A DNA stretch of 64,000 nt from Plantago ovata (taxonomy: Eukaryota > Streptophyta > Magnoliopsida > Lamiales > Plantaginaceae): positions 56,905,253 to 56,969,252 of the forward strand of contig CM051458.1 in NCBI GenBank assembly GCA_028274465.1. Direction: 5' to 3'. The translations under genes were made by a program, and so were the position numbers. The notes below the pieces were generated by a model. That model saw only the letters and a program-made list of their open reading frames with translations, was not told the DNA's origin and did no database searches. Position 1 is the stretch's first letter, and each line of letters opens with the position of its first letter. This document shows, piece after piece, positions 32,407-44,682 of the stretch.

Positions 32407-35400
32407 GCACCAATGATACCGGAGCTTCTGCTCATATGACGCCACACTCTTATGCCCTTGATAATTTTGATTCATATTTGGGCACAAATCGAGTCGTTGT
32501 TGGTAATGGTGACTCTTTGGATATTTCATATGTTGGTTCCTGTACACTCTTTTCTGGAATCAAATTGTTACAAGTCTTGGTTGTTCCTGAATTAACTAAG
32601 AACCTTCTCTCGGTTAGTAAACTCACCACTGATTATCCTGTAGATGTGTTGTTTACTGATAATTCATTTTCTATTAAGTGTCAAATCTCAGGAATGATTT
32701 TGGCTCAAGGGTCCCATGAATGTGGTCTTTATTTTTTGGAACGGAAGCAACAACCAGCGTTAGTGTTCTGGGTACTAAAAAGCTCCAAGGATCTTTCGAC
32801 TTGTGTCACTATCGTTTAGGCCATGTACCCTTTGATATTATTTCACTCTTGAGTAAAAAGGGATGTTTGTCAGTTACTTCCTTACTTCCTAGTCCTACTT
32901 TGTGTTCCTCTTGCCAATCGGCAAAGAGTAGGCGTCTGCCTTTTAATCTGAATGAGAAACGTTCTACACATGTATTGGATATGGTTCACTGTGATCTGTG
33001 GGGTCCTGCACCAGTTACGTCTGCTTCTGGTTTTGCTTATTATGCTGTTTTTGTAGACGACTACTCACGTTTCAGTTGGTTTTATCCCTTACGCCAGAAG
33101 TCTGAGTTTTATGATATTTTATTCAATTTCAGCGGTTTGTAGAAAACCAATTTTCTTGCACTATTAAAGTGTTTCGGAGTGATGGCGGTACATAATTTAC
33201 CAATCATCGCCTTCAGATCATTTTCGTGATTGTGGTATTCAACACCAGATGTCTTGTCCTTATACACCTTCGCAAAATAGAAGGGCCGAAAGGAAACACC
33301 GTCACATCACCGAGACAGGCCTTGCCATGTTGTTTCATTCACATGTGCCTTCTAAGTTTTGGGTTGATGCTTTTGCTACTGCTGTGTTTACTATTAATCG
33401 TCTCCCATCTCCTGTGTTGGATAATGTGTCACCTTTTGAGATATTGTTTGGTACTGCTCCATATTATGGTGTTTTTCATCCTTTTGGTTGTCGTGTTTTT
33501 CCGTGCCTTCGTGATTATGCAGCTAACAAGTTCTCGCCTCGCAGTACTCCTTGCGTGTTTATGGGATATAGTCCTCTCCACAAAGGCTTTCGCTGTCTTG
33601 ATCCTACATCTCAGCTGGTTTATATCACCCGCCATGCTCAATTTGACGAGCAATTGTTTCCTTATACCGGCAAGTCTTCATCTACTCCCCATGCAGGTTT
33701 TGATGTTGCTATTTTCTAGGAGCCGGTTGCTCGTTTTCACTATGATTCTTCTACGCCTTCATCTAGTTCTCCTTGTGCACCGACACATGGTTCAGGAGCT
33801 TGTCCAATTTGTCCAGATTCTCATACAGTGGCTACTCGTGATTTTGTAACACCTGACGCAGAGTTGCTTCCACCAGATCAGTCTAGTCCTCTACCAGATC
33901 CTCCGAGTCCTCCACCATCGACACTGCCAACGCCTCACACTCCATCTGCTCTAGTTCGGGTCCTAGCCCCTCGTGCTCGCTGTGTGATTTCTCACGTGCC
34001 CACGCATTCTATGACTACACGAGGTAGTATCGGTGTGTTTAAATCTAAACATCCTGCTGATCTTACATTTACTTCTTCCCATGGTTTATTATCTGCGCTT
34101 TTTACATCTGTTGAGCCAAAAGGGTTCAGGTCAGCTGCTAAGCATCCAGCTTGGGTTTCTGCCAGGAATGATGAGATCTCTGCACTTCGTTCCAATGATA
34201 CATGGGAACTTGTTCCACGCCCTGCTGGTGCTAATGTTGTTAGTTCTAAATTGGTATTCCGGACTAAGTATTTGGCCGAGGGATCCATTGATCGACATAA
34301 AGCACGTTTGGTTGCCCATGGTTTTTCACAACTCCCTGGTTTTGATTATCACCATACATTTAGTCCGGTCATTAAGGCATCCACTGTTCGTCTAGTTCTT
34401 TCTTTGATAGTTATGCGAGATTGGCCACTTCATCAACTTGACGTCAAGAATGCTTTTCTTAATGGGTTTCTTGATGAAATTATTTATATAGCGCAACCCC
34501 CCGAATATGAGGATCCTCGTTTTCCTCATCATGTATGCCGGATAAAGAAGGCACTTTATGGTCTCAAACAAGCTCCACGAACTTGGTTTCAACGGTTAAG
34601 TGCTTTTCTTCTGCGTCTTGGTTTTACATGTAGCTGTGCAGATACTTCTCTTTTTATATTTTCTCGTGACTCATGCCTCCTTTATCTTTTACTATACGTT
34701 GATGATATTATCCTCACCGGGAACAATCCTGCTCTTATTCGCAAGTTTATTGGTCATCTCAATAGTGAGTTTCTATTAAAGATCTTGGACGTCTCAACTA
34801 TTTTCTTGGCTTGGAGGTTATGTATACTGATGATGGTCTCCTTTTAAGTCAGTCCAAATATGCACATGATATTCTTGTTCGTGCTCACATGTTGGATGCT
34901 AAGCCTGTATCTACACCTTTGGCTGCTGGTGAGTGTCTTCGTGTCGCTGATACTCCTTATTCTGATCCAACTCTATTTCGTTCTATTGTGGGTGCTTTAC
35001 AATATCTTACTATCACTCGCCCAGATCTAGCCTATGCCGTCAATACTGTTATTCAGTATTTGCAGGTACCAACTGAGGCTCATTTTCGAGCTGTTAAGCG
35101 TACTCTTCGCTATACTTTACATTTCGGTCTCAGTTTTACTCGATGCTCATCTACTTCTCTTCTTGGTTATTCTGATGCTGATTGGGCTCGTTGTTTAGAC
35201 ACTCGCCGCTCTACTTATGGTTATTCAATTTTTTTGGGTGATAATCTTGTCTCTTGGTGTGCCAAGAAGCAACCCACTGTTGCACGTTCGAGTTGTGAGT
35301 CTGAGTACCGTGCTCTTGCTAATGCGGCTGCCGAAGTGGTGTGGGTTACCTATTTGCTTCGAGATTTGCATGCTCTTCCTTTGGCATGTCCTGTCCTTCT

Positions 35401-35655
35401 TTGTAATAATTGTGATAATAAGAGTGCTCTCTTTCTTAGTCAGAATCATGTTGCTCACAAACGAGCTAAACATATTGATTTGGATTATCATTTTGTCCGT
35501 GAGTTGGTTTCTAGTGGTCGACTTTCTACACAATTTGTTCCTTCCAACCTTCAGGTGGCTGATGTGTTTACGAAAGCTCTTCCACGGCCTCTCTTTGAGT
35601 TCTTTCGGTCCAAGCTTCGCGTTGTGAGTAATCCCAAGCTTCGCTTGAAGGGGGG
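32407..35655 (+). pseudogene. Ale-like Copia polyprotein, 5'-truncated
   Basis: The remnant begins within the protease active site (DTGASAHMTPHSYALDNFDS), so gag is missing. Then come the pre-integrase domain (CHYRLGHVPFDIISLLS), integrase (HVLDMVHCDLWGPAP, VDDYSRFSWFY, TPSQNRRAERKHRH), the RT (FRTKYLAEGSIDRHKARLVA, LDVKNAFLNG, LLYVDDIILTG near 34680-34720) and RNase H (YSDADWARC, SSCESEYRAL, KHIDLDYHFV). Frames change near 32800, 33130 and 34780, with a TAG at 33717-33719. All enzymes are recognisable, but the copy is dead. Confidence 0.92.
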
Positions 35656-35801
35656 TGTTAGGAGAATTGTAGATGTTACATAGAAGACTTTATTGTACTT
35701 ACATTTTGTTACTTTATTTTCTTAATTGTAATTAGCATTACTAGTATATATATGAAAGTACCAACTCACCAACAATTGTGGTGAATATAATTATCTTCAC
35801 A
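35656..35801 (+). repeat. Short 3' LTR of Ale-like Copia
   Basis: After the polypurine tract (TTGAAGGGGGG) the sequence TGTTAGGAG starts a 146-bp LTR that ends in TCTTCACA. Short LTRs are usual in Ale/Retrofit elements. The pol stop codon overlaps its first bases. The 5' partner is missing, so the right end is inferred. Confidence 0.65.
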
Positions 35802-36212
35802 TGGAGCAACACTGCAATAACTCGTAGTAGTAGTAAAAACTTATCAGATGTCATGTATCTGTATTTGTTGGTTTTGGAGGCGTCGTTTCTTGTAGTTGTG
35901 AAATTCTTATGTACATTCTCAATGTAAATTTATTTCGTTGTTGAATAAAATTTGCCAATTAAACAAAAAAAAAAAAAAATTTAAATCTCTGTGAACGAAT
36001 GTTCTTATGCATTTCCATCCTCCATTATCTATGCCATATAATCGAATTTTGGGTTGGTTGATGGATGGGGTATGCGGATGAAAGAGAAATTAATTTTTTT
36101 ATTTGAAACTTAGATTAGTAGGGTTGAGTGGTGGATGGTCAAGGATGTTATTGGTCTTAGACCAACAATATTGGTGATGGTCTAAGACCTAACGGTGGTT
36201 TTGAGCATAAAT
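35802..36212. other. Non-coding, A-run and inverted repeat
   Basis: There is no gene. A 14-15 base A-run lies near 35966. A perfect 11-bp inverted repeat, GGTCTTAGACC/GGTCTAAGACC, lies at about 36152-36187. The stretch separates two retrotransposon remnants. Confidence 0.55.
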
Positions 36213-36653
36213 TGTGAAATAGAAAGGGAAATAACTGTAATCGATTAACTGAAGTTTTCAATAATCGAATTACAATCAGATGAATAACAGAACAATGGAA
36301 ATTGAATAGGAAATTGGGTCGAGATCTTCACAGATTCACCACGTCACCTGGAGAAATAGAAGAGAATTAGTATTTGTTTTCTTTGGTAGAGAGAAGACAG
36401 AGAAGGTGTCTGAGGAATTTTACCTCATCACACACATGCCATTGCCAGCTGCAGATTGCTCTGTATATCAAAGATGCAGCAATGGTTTGATTATGACTGG
36501 CACCTATCCCTATTCTCGACCGGCTATTGCAAGTTATAACAAACAAATAAACCAAGTAAAAGAAATAAAAGTAAAACAGTAATATAGAATAACTCCTGAA
36601 TTAGCAAGTTGCTAACTCGTCCAAGTCGTGCTCTTAATTCGCCAGATATGACA
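36213..36653 (-). repeat. 3' LTR of Reina-like element
   Basis: On the minus strand TGTCATATCTGGCG starts the LTR after the purine tract TTTAAGGGAAGGGCA. The proposed end is CTATTTCACA at 36213. The size of 441 bp suits Reina-type chromoviruses. The outer end is inferred because the partner LTR is lost. Confidence 0.55.
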
Positions 36654-36705
36654 ATGCCCTTCCCTTAAATTTGTCTTGTCCTCAAGACAAAAGAAAATCT
36701 AGAAA

Positions 36706-39700
36706 CTATGATTGAATGAGTGAAAGCTTCTCCCAGGTTGCATCTTCAGGAAGTAAGTTGCTCCAGTGAATGAGTAGTTTTGTAACACGTCGACGTCTGT
36801 GCATAACTTCCCTACGGTCGAAGACTGCAATGGGGTAAACCTGTGGAGTTCCATCCTGGGAAAGGGATGGTAAAGTAGACAGAGGAGTGTATTTGGACTT
36901 GATGAATTTCTTAAGCATGGAGACATGGAAGACATCATGCATCTTGGTGTCAGCCGGCAACTGTAAACGATACGCCACTGGTCCAATACGTTCAGTAACC
37001 AAGAAAGGGCCATACCATTTAACTAACAGCTTTGTCTGACGCTTCAATAAAGAATTGTCGGATTGGAACGGCTGCATCTTTAAGAACACATGATCCCCAA
37101 CCTCGAAGCTACGATCAGTCCTATGTTTGTCCGCAAACCATTTCATACTATGTTGGGCCTGTAGCATGTTTTCCTTGAGCACTTGAAGCATTTTGTGACG
37201 ATCTTGGATCAGAACCTGGGCTTCAGAACTGCTGGTTTGCAAATATGGGCCTAAGGACAGTTTTGGAGGTGAATATCCATAGAGAGCTTCGAATGGTGAC
37301 ATCTTGATGGAATGATGAAAGCATGTGTTATACCACCATTCCGCCATTGGCAGCCAGGAAGACCATTTCCTCTTGATTACGGATCATACATCTCAAATAG
37401 GTTTCTAAGCATCTATTCACCCGTTATGTTTGTCCATCGCTTTGGGGTAGTGAGATGTACTCATGGCAAGTTTGGTTCCCTGCAATTTAAACAATTCTTA
37501 CCAAAACTCACTTGTGAATATGACGTCCCTGTCACTTACAATCGTCTCTGGCAGTCCATGGAGTCTATGTATCTGCTGGAAAAAAATAGCTGCCAACTAC
37601 TCTGCATTGTAGGGATGACTTAGCGCGATAAAATGTGCATATTTAGTAAGGCGATCCACTATCACCCAAATTACTTGTTTACCACCTGAATTAGGCAAGC
37701 CTTCTATGAAATCCATAGAAATACCAGTCCATGGTTTATTAGGAACGGGTAGTGGCTGGAGGAGTCCAGGGTATGAAGTGTTTTCATCCTTACATTGCTT
37801 ACAAACCGTGCAACAGCCAATGAATTCTTCCATATCCCTCTTCAAACCCTTCCAATAAAAAAGAGATTTAGCCCGCATATAACAGGTGTGAATGCCAGAG
37901 TGTCCCCCTAAAGAAGAGCTATGTATAGCCTGTAGGCTTTTAGTCCGCATATCTCCAGTTGCTCCTACCACAATTCTGCCATTCCAACGTAAAAGCCCAT
38001 CCACCAAAGTATAAGCAGCATTCTTAACCTTATCCAATAGAACAGAAGAAATCAGGGATGTGAGCTCATCATCACCTGCATAGCTCTCTAAAATTTCCTG
38101 GATCCATTGAGGCTGGACATGAGTACTCAAGTTACAATCCCCATCTAAAGCAAGTTGATACTCATACTTGCGTGATAAAGCATCAGCCACCAGATTACAT
38201 TTTCCTTGCTTGTACTCTATGCTGAAATCGTAGCTCATCAGTTTGTAAAGCCACTTCTGTTGGAGAGCATTGACTATTTTTTCTTCTTTGAGGAATTAAG
38301 GCTCAAGTGATCTGTCCTTATGATAAATTTTGATCCAATTAAATAGCTGGACCATTTGCCAACCACAATTAAAATGGCCAGCAACTCTTTTTCGTACGTG
38401 GAGAATGCTTGGTTCCTTGGGCACAACGCTTGACTAAAATAAGTGATGGGTCTGCCCTCTTGCATCAAAACAACACCAATTCCGGTTTGACAATCATCCT
38501 TCTCAATTACAAAAGGCTTGGTGAAGTCGGGCAAGGCCAGAATCGGAGCTTCCATTAGCTGTTTCTTGAGATGCAAAAAAGCGGCTTCAGCTACGTCGTT
38601 CGACTTGAAGCTACCTTTTCTTGTTAGATTAGTGAGGGGCTTGGCAATGACTCCATAACCAGCTGAGAATTGACGATAATACCCCGTAAATCCTAAGAAT
38701 TCTCGTAGTGCTTTTAAGTTTTTTGGTACGGGCCAATCAACCATATGGCCTTAATTTTTTCAGGATCAGTACCAACGCCGTTTCCACTGATCACATAGCC
38801 CAAGTATTCGACCTGAGACAATGCAAAACTGCATTTGGACCTTTTAACGTAGAGTTCATTATCCTTGAGCAGCTGCAGGACTTGCATTAGATGAACACAA
38901 TGATCAGACAACGAGGGGCTGTAAATCAATATATCGTCGAAGAATACCAGCACATGTTTCCGCAAATAAGGTGCAAACACTTCATTCATCAGTTTTTGGA
39001 ATGTTGCGGGAGCATTCGTTAAACCGAATGGCATAACGTTGAACTCATAATGCCCACTATGAGTTACAAATGTTGTTTTCGACTTGTCACTTTGTTCCAT
39101 TCGAATATGAAAATATCTCTGTCTCAAGTCGATTTTGCTAAAAACAGTTGCTCCATGAAGCTCAGTTAATAAATCCTCTATCACTGGCATTGAAAATTTA
39201 TCCTTGATTGTTGCATCATTTAATTTCCTATAATCAACACACATTCTCCAGGTGTTGTCTTTTTTCTTGACCAACAAAATTGGTGATCCAAAAGGACTTG
39301 AACTGACATTAATTTGTCCTTGTTTGAGCATTTCCTCCACCAATTTTTCCACCTCATTCTTCAAAGTATATGAGTACCTGTAAGGTCTCTGATGTATTGC
39401 AGCGGTACCATCATTCAGCTGTATTTTGTGGGATATGTGCCTTTTTGGAGGGAGACTTTGTGGTTCCATAAATACTTCACCAAATCTGTGTAGTATCTGT
39501 TGGATACAGACCGGCACAGAAGGAGCAGCAGTACTTTCCTCCTTATAAGGAATAGATGGGCCATAACACCATGTGATGCTTTTGAGAGATAGTTGTGTAG
39601 GCTTTTCCCACTGATCATATTCAACTCTGCCTGGTCCTTGTCACTTGTCAGCTGAACCTTCTTTCCCTCTCTTGTTATAACAAAACAATTCTCTTTCAAA

Positions 39701-39744
39701 TGGAAAGTAATGGGGTCATACTTACACATCCAGTCATGACCCAA
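36706..39744 (-). pseudogene. Reina-like chromovirus pol remnant
   Basis: This is a Ty3/Gypsy pol on the minus strand. From the right: a protease-RT linker (GHDWMCKYDPITFHL), RT (39517-38714; QRPYRYSYTLKNEVEKLVEE, VDYRKLN, LPFGLTNAPATFQ-type block, and the catalytic FFDDILIYS), RNase H (FVIEKDDCQTGIG, TYFSQALCP, IIRTDHLSL), the integrase zinc finger and core (GHSGIHTCYMRAKSLFYW, CTVCKQCK, SMDFIEGLP, DRLTKYAHFI), and a chromodomain-like tail (LIHWSNLLPEDATWEKL). Frameshifts break it near 38740, 38260 and 37600-37350. The chromodomain and short LTR suggest Reina. The 5' part beyond 39771 is cut off by the next element's LTR. Confidence 0.88.
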
Positions 39745-39771
39745 GATAATGTCACAACCTCCTAATGGTAT

Positions 39772-40929
39772 TGTAGAACCCCGTATTTTCCTTTAATTAC
39801 GTTAATTATTATCCTAACATAGAATTATTCGTTTCTTTCTTGCATGCTTAATTGTGGGTTATATTACTTGTTCTAAATGTGCATTTTAGTGTGTCACATC
39901 TAATTTATAGTGTACATTTGACCCTAAAGTATTTTCTGCATTTTTCCTAATAATTTAGCACATGTTTTATATGGGAAAAATCTGGAGAGTCCACTAAAAT
40001 TCCCTCTTTATTACCATAGTTATCATGAGACTTTATTTTCAAATATATCATGGGTTTTATTATCGATTTAAGTATTTTTCAGTTACAAGTTATTTTCATT
40101 ATTGTCTTCATCATTATCTCCAACCCCTTAAGTTCACTTTGCACCTATAAATACAGCAAATCCAGATTCTGAGCACACACTTTTCACTACAAAATTCTGC
40201 AATTACTTGTTTCTACAAAGGTGAGTGTTCTACCAAAATTATATGTATACTTTTCAAAACGTGGAAGTATTTTTATTATTATGTTTCTGATGTATATGTA
40301 TTTAAATAATGCATGTTTTCTCTTAAGGCATGAAATGATATTTCGAAACATCAAGAATGATTCAGCATGCTTCCGCCATCTCTGAAATTTATATATATGA
40401 TATGTTTGATATTCGTTTGAATGATTTCTGATTTGTTTAATGACGGTTCAAGAAAGATACGTACGTTTTGGGTTGAGGTTTACTAGCTTGTAGTTTGATT
40501 AGTTGTGTCTAATGAACTGCTTGATAGTTTCTTCCGCCAATTCCCTTTAAATCGAGTGATAGAAGCCTTCACTGGTTTAGTTGGATCGTAGGATTCCACC
40601 CCAGAATCATGACAGGGTACTGAAAGGTTAAGTTGACGAACTTGGCAGGGAGACATAAGGATTGTTTATTGTGGTGTTATAAGGAGCGGCATGAAATTAT
40701 GTTTTTTCTGAAATGTATATGATATTGTTATTTTCTGTATTGTATCATCAAATTTCAGTAATGTTATTTTAACGAAAACACACTCAGGAAAAGCAAAGAA
40801 CACTCATTGAGGTTTTTCTCACACTTGTTATTGCTTCCTTGTAGGTGATGTTGCAGCAGAGAATGATCACCCTTGAGTACTCAGCAAACTAAGAGTGGTT
40901 GGGTTTGGGATTTTGAAAAATTAAACTTT
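39772..40929 (+). repeat. Tekay-like 5' LTR, left part
   Basis: The LTR starts TGTAGAACCCCG inside the Reina-like remnant and runs to the Ivana-like insertion at 40930. It contains CTATAAATACAG near 40145, a good TATA box. The rest lies at 59357-59512, where a PBS follows. Together about 1.3 kb, it is the 5' LTR of the chromovirus whose gag lies at 61341-62492. Confidence 0.8.
40925..40929. repeat. Target-site duplication ACTTT, left
   Basis: ACTTT precedes the 5' LTR of the Ivana-like Copia and reappears at 59352-59356 after the 3' LTR, 18.4 kb away. This links both ends as one insertion. Confidence 0.9.
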
Positions 40930-41119
40930 TGTTATGGATAAATATAGGAATGTAACAAGAGTTACTGATCTCTCTAGTCTGTTAGTTTGTTACGTGTATT
41001 TCTCTGGTTTGTTAATCTCAAGATAGACTTTAGAGATACTTTCCTACTTGTATATATACACTCTCATGTACTCCCATATTGATTGACGAATAATACATTC
41101 TTCCCATTATTATTCAACA

Positions 41120-42978
41120 CGTTATCAGCACGACTCTAACTAATCTTGAGTTTTTCTACCTTTTGGTCGGTCATCTTTTATACTTCAAAAAGCTCCACCT
41201 GCCGTCTCTATTTTACCATCTTCGATCCATTGATAATTAACCTTGATTTACAAAGCTTTTAATGACTTTGTACGGTTGTACCTTTTAATTGTTGCTCTAG
41301 CCTACAAACGGACCCTTATAGTTTGCTCATGGTTCCGTTTCCTCATCATCAGTTTCATATTTTCTTGACCAATACAATACCACCTTTTCATTAGTGATGA
41401 TGATTTGATTACTCCAAATTGTTGCAACAAGATTTTCTACCTTCTAAAAACTCATCATCTACATTTATGGCATCCATGGACCATGATCGAGATTATATGA
41501 AAGGAAAGCAAACATGATTTGACTTAAGAGGAGCAATACGCAAGCGGTACGTATGTGATGGTCAATTATCCATGAATTTTATTTTTCCGATGATTCGTAT
41601 TTACTATCTACTTCTACTTTATCTGTTTTTCAAGTGAATTACTAATTCCCTGTGATTTTTATTTGACAATTATATGTGACAACCGATCAATTCCGAATTT
41701 CTACCGATCGAGCTATATAGTTGGACTTACGACCCAAGAGAACATTATTCATCAACAATGAAAGATAAGTTTTATTTTTCTGTACATTATCTCTATGTTT
41801 ACCAATGGTATAGTAGCCTTTTTGTTTTATGGGCATGATTTATTTCTCTTTGTAGTTTGATCTCACTTGGGACTCAAATTAATTAAACTTACCCTGATCT
41901 AGTTGATCAGTTCAATACTTTGGACCACATTATGAATTTAACTCATGTGTATTGGTTTATGAATTTCCTGTCGCAATGGTATATGTTGATATTGTCACAT
42001 GATAATAATAAAAAAGGTAACAATGCGAAGATAGCTCCGATCATTGGAGAAAGTTATGTATGCTGCTCGGTAAATTAATTATCCTAAATTGACTAATTGT
42101 TGTTGGTTGTAATTTCACGCTTATGGTTTGATGTTTGTTTGATTATCAAACTTCTTGGCAGCGATCCTGCAACTAAATAACTAGTTTTGCCTATTCTATG
42201 ATCATCATGATCAGTTGCAACATTAGTTGGAAATTATACTAAACAAAATACATGCATGCAGCCTCAACAGATTATAAATTATGTAGCATGCTGATTGTCG
42301 AACTTGATGTCATGTACTACTGAACCAAGAACGAATTTGTAATTTGGATTTGATCAAGATGAATCAGTTTGTTCTTTTTGGGGTATTTACTGAAATTTGA
42401 TCAAATGAATTTACCTTTTGCATTCCCCCCCCCCCCCCCCCCGATATGCATCATTACATAAGCCTTTGATAGTTCATGATGAATCAATTTGCGTTTTAGA
42501 GGTTTTTGTTGAAATTTGGTGCACTCTAGGTGCTTAATAAATTGCCTGGCTAAAATTTTCTGGCATTGTTTGGACCATCGGTACCGCAATCGATATTGTG
42601 TACTACCTGCTCTTGTTTAGCTATGTTAAGGGGTTTAATTTTTATTAAGTTGCTAATTGCTATGATGTGCTTTGAGTTTTGGCCCGAGTTATATATATGT
42701 TCGATGTTAATGTGATTCGTATGGATCTATGTGATCATCTATCTCTAGCTGCTCATTAATATCTCATGTTGATTTTTTAAATGATTAATTAAGGCAGTGG
42801 TTAATACATATGTTTCTGGATTAACTAAAAGTACTCTTGTCGAGGCAATATTAGCATGAATATGTTTGATGAAAGTGACCTAATTTGTGTTTTCCAAACA
42901 CTTGATCATATTTTTTTCGGATTGGCAAAACGAGGATTAATAATGGTTTCCCATTATAATTAATTAATTAACAATGTA
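41120..42978 (+). other. Ivana-like leader and unassigned sequence
   Basis: It begins with the PBS. The rest is AT-rich and I see no Copia protein motif in any frame, so the coding part of the host element is missing. An 18-base C run lies at 42425-42442, which is unusual and may be a sequencing or assembly weak point. Confidence 0.55.
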
Positions 42979-44570
42979 TGTTAGGAAACTTGTAATTTTG
43001 ATGAGCAATTAACCATGCTAAATTAAGGAAAGTCCAGTAACTAGTACTCTTAAGGTCCATAAGAATTTAGAATTTTAAGGACATTGTAAAAGAGGAACGT
43101 TTGCTGAAGACTTAGTTAGGTGCTAGATAAGTTATTTCTTTTGCGTATGATGTATTTTATTTTCTGAAAAGAAAATAACCTATTGAAGCATTTGCTGAAG
43201 ATATACTTTGTTTATTACAAATAATTTATTGAAGCAAATAGAAACCGCTCAGAATGTTGAAGACTTTTGAAGATCTGAAGACTTGAAGAAATTGAAGATC
43301 TGAAGACTAGAAGATTGCTGAAGACTGGTATCTACAAAGGCACGTGTTGCTCAGAAAGTGAAAAATTCAGCAACAGCATTGCATAAGTGAAAATCTGAAA
43401 GACAGAGTAGGTTGTGCTTGTTGAAACTGAGACTAACCACTTGCTGATGGAACATATGTGACCTCTTGCTGAATGTACGTGAATTTGCGCTCCAATGTTA
43501 CTGTTTGAATTCTATTCAAATGTGCATTTAATGCAAAGCTTACACACGAAGTACATGAAGACTAGAAGACAAACAAAGACGTTGCTGAAAGTACAAACGC
43601 AAGATAGTGACATGTTAAGGAACAAAAGCCTTAGGATTTGAAATTCAAACGGCTCCTTACTTACACTATAAATAGAGGTCATCCGGCAAAGAGTTGAAGT
43701 GTGTCAACAACGTGATCAAACTCTCACTTGTGCTTAAAACTCACAAACCTTCAAACACTCTTACTGCCATTGATCCGTTCCAAGACTTAAAGCTTGAAAA
43801 GCTACTTCTGAAGAAGTAGAACAAACTCGGCTAAGAAATTAGTTAAGTGTTCTTTCTTTCGAACAAGAACAAGTCTTGACACCAAAAACAATCAAACTTG
43901 TTTACTGCAAAGTATTCCAAGTTGTGTTTCTTAGATTACTTGTTGTAACTGAATAAGTTATAATTAATCATCTCACCCCAAACTCTCTAACTGAAAATAC
44001 ACCCTTTCAGGCGTGATATTCAGGGGGAACTTAATCGAGCATAGTTTTGCTGATTAAAAGTACCAAGTTTGGTGGAGAACAAGGTTGAGTTCTCTAGTTT
44101 AGGTTGGAGACAAAGCAAGTGTGCTTTGGTTTCTGTTGAATCGCTTTAGATAGGAGATTGTAAGGAACCTCAATCATATCTTAGTGGATTCAGTCCTAGA
44201 AAGGACGAAGTGGATTAGTTGAGAGATTACGCCACTCTCAGATACCACTATAAAAGTGTTTGTGTGATTTACTTACTGTATTTAGCTTTCAGCAAATCAT
44301 ATCTGTTTGTACACAGTCACTCACTTCACTTGCCGAAACCTTTACTTACTGAAAGAGAACTTATTGTATCAAAGACTTCGGCTCTCTGATTATAAGTATC
44401 AGCAAACCAAGCTACTGTAAAGTAACTTACGCTTGCTGAGAAAGTTAGGTATCAGCAAACTCATTACTGAAAAGTAATAAGTACTTGCTGAGAAAGTTTT
44501 AAACGACGAAAGTTTGAAAAGACTATTCACCCCCCCTCTAGTCTTTTCTTGTTGTTTAAAGGGACCAACA
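42979..44570 (+). repeat. SIRE 5' LTR
   Basis: This 1592-bp promoter-side LTR has a TATA box TATAAATA at 43677-43684. It contains the word TTGCTGA or close variants many times, for example near 43100, 43187, 43316, 43437, 43581 and 44434. It differs visibly from the other two SIRE LTRs in this window just after the first 150 bases. Confidence 0.92.
43677..43684 (+). promoter_or_regulatory. TATA box in SIRE LTR
   Basis: CTATAAATAGAGG is a strong plant TATA box and is kept in the LTRs at about 56717 and 63188. It would start the genomic RNA some 30 bases further on. Confidence 0.8.
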
Positions 44571-44572
44571 AG

Positions 44573-44584
44573 TGGTATCAGAGC
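44573..44584 (+). promoter_or_regulatory. SIRE primer-binding site
   Basis: TGGTATCAGAGC lies two bases after the LTR end and pairs with the 3' end of initiator tRNA-Met. Confidence 0.92.
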
Positions 44585-44682
44585 AGGAGGTTCTTTAACC
44601 TTCTGCACTGAACCTGGATCCCCTTAGGTGCTTTCCGTAAATCACTCTCATTTGAGCAGTTTGGTAGTGCTTTGCTGACAGG

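Noticed and set aside
33226-33849. Leucine-rich 207-residue frame, membrane-protein-like
   Set aside because: It is a shadow frame over the Copia integrase region; the real protein motifs are in other frames.
36152-36187. Inverted repeat as a transcription terminator
   Set aside because: Hairpin terminators are bacterial; in plant DNA this is more likely a trace of a small transposon.
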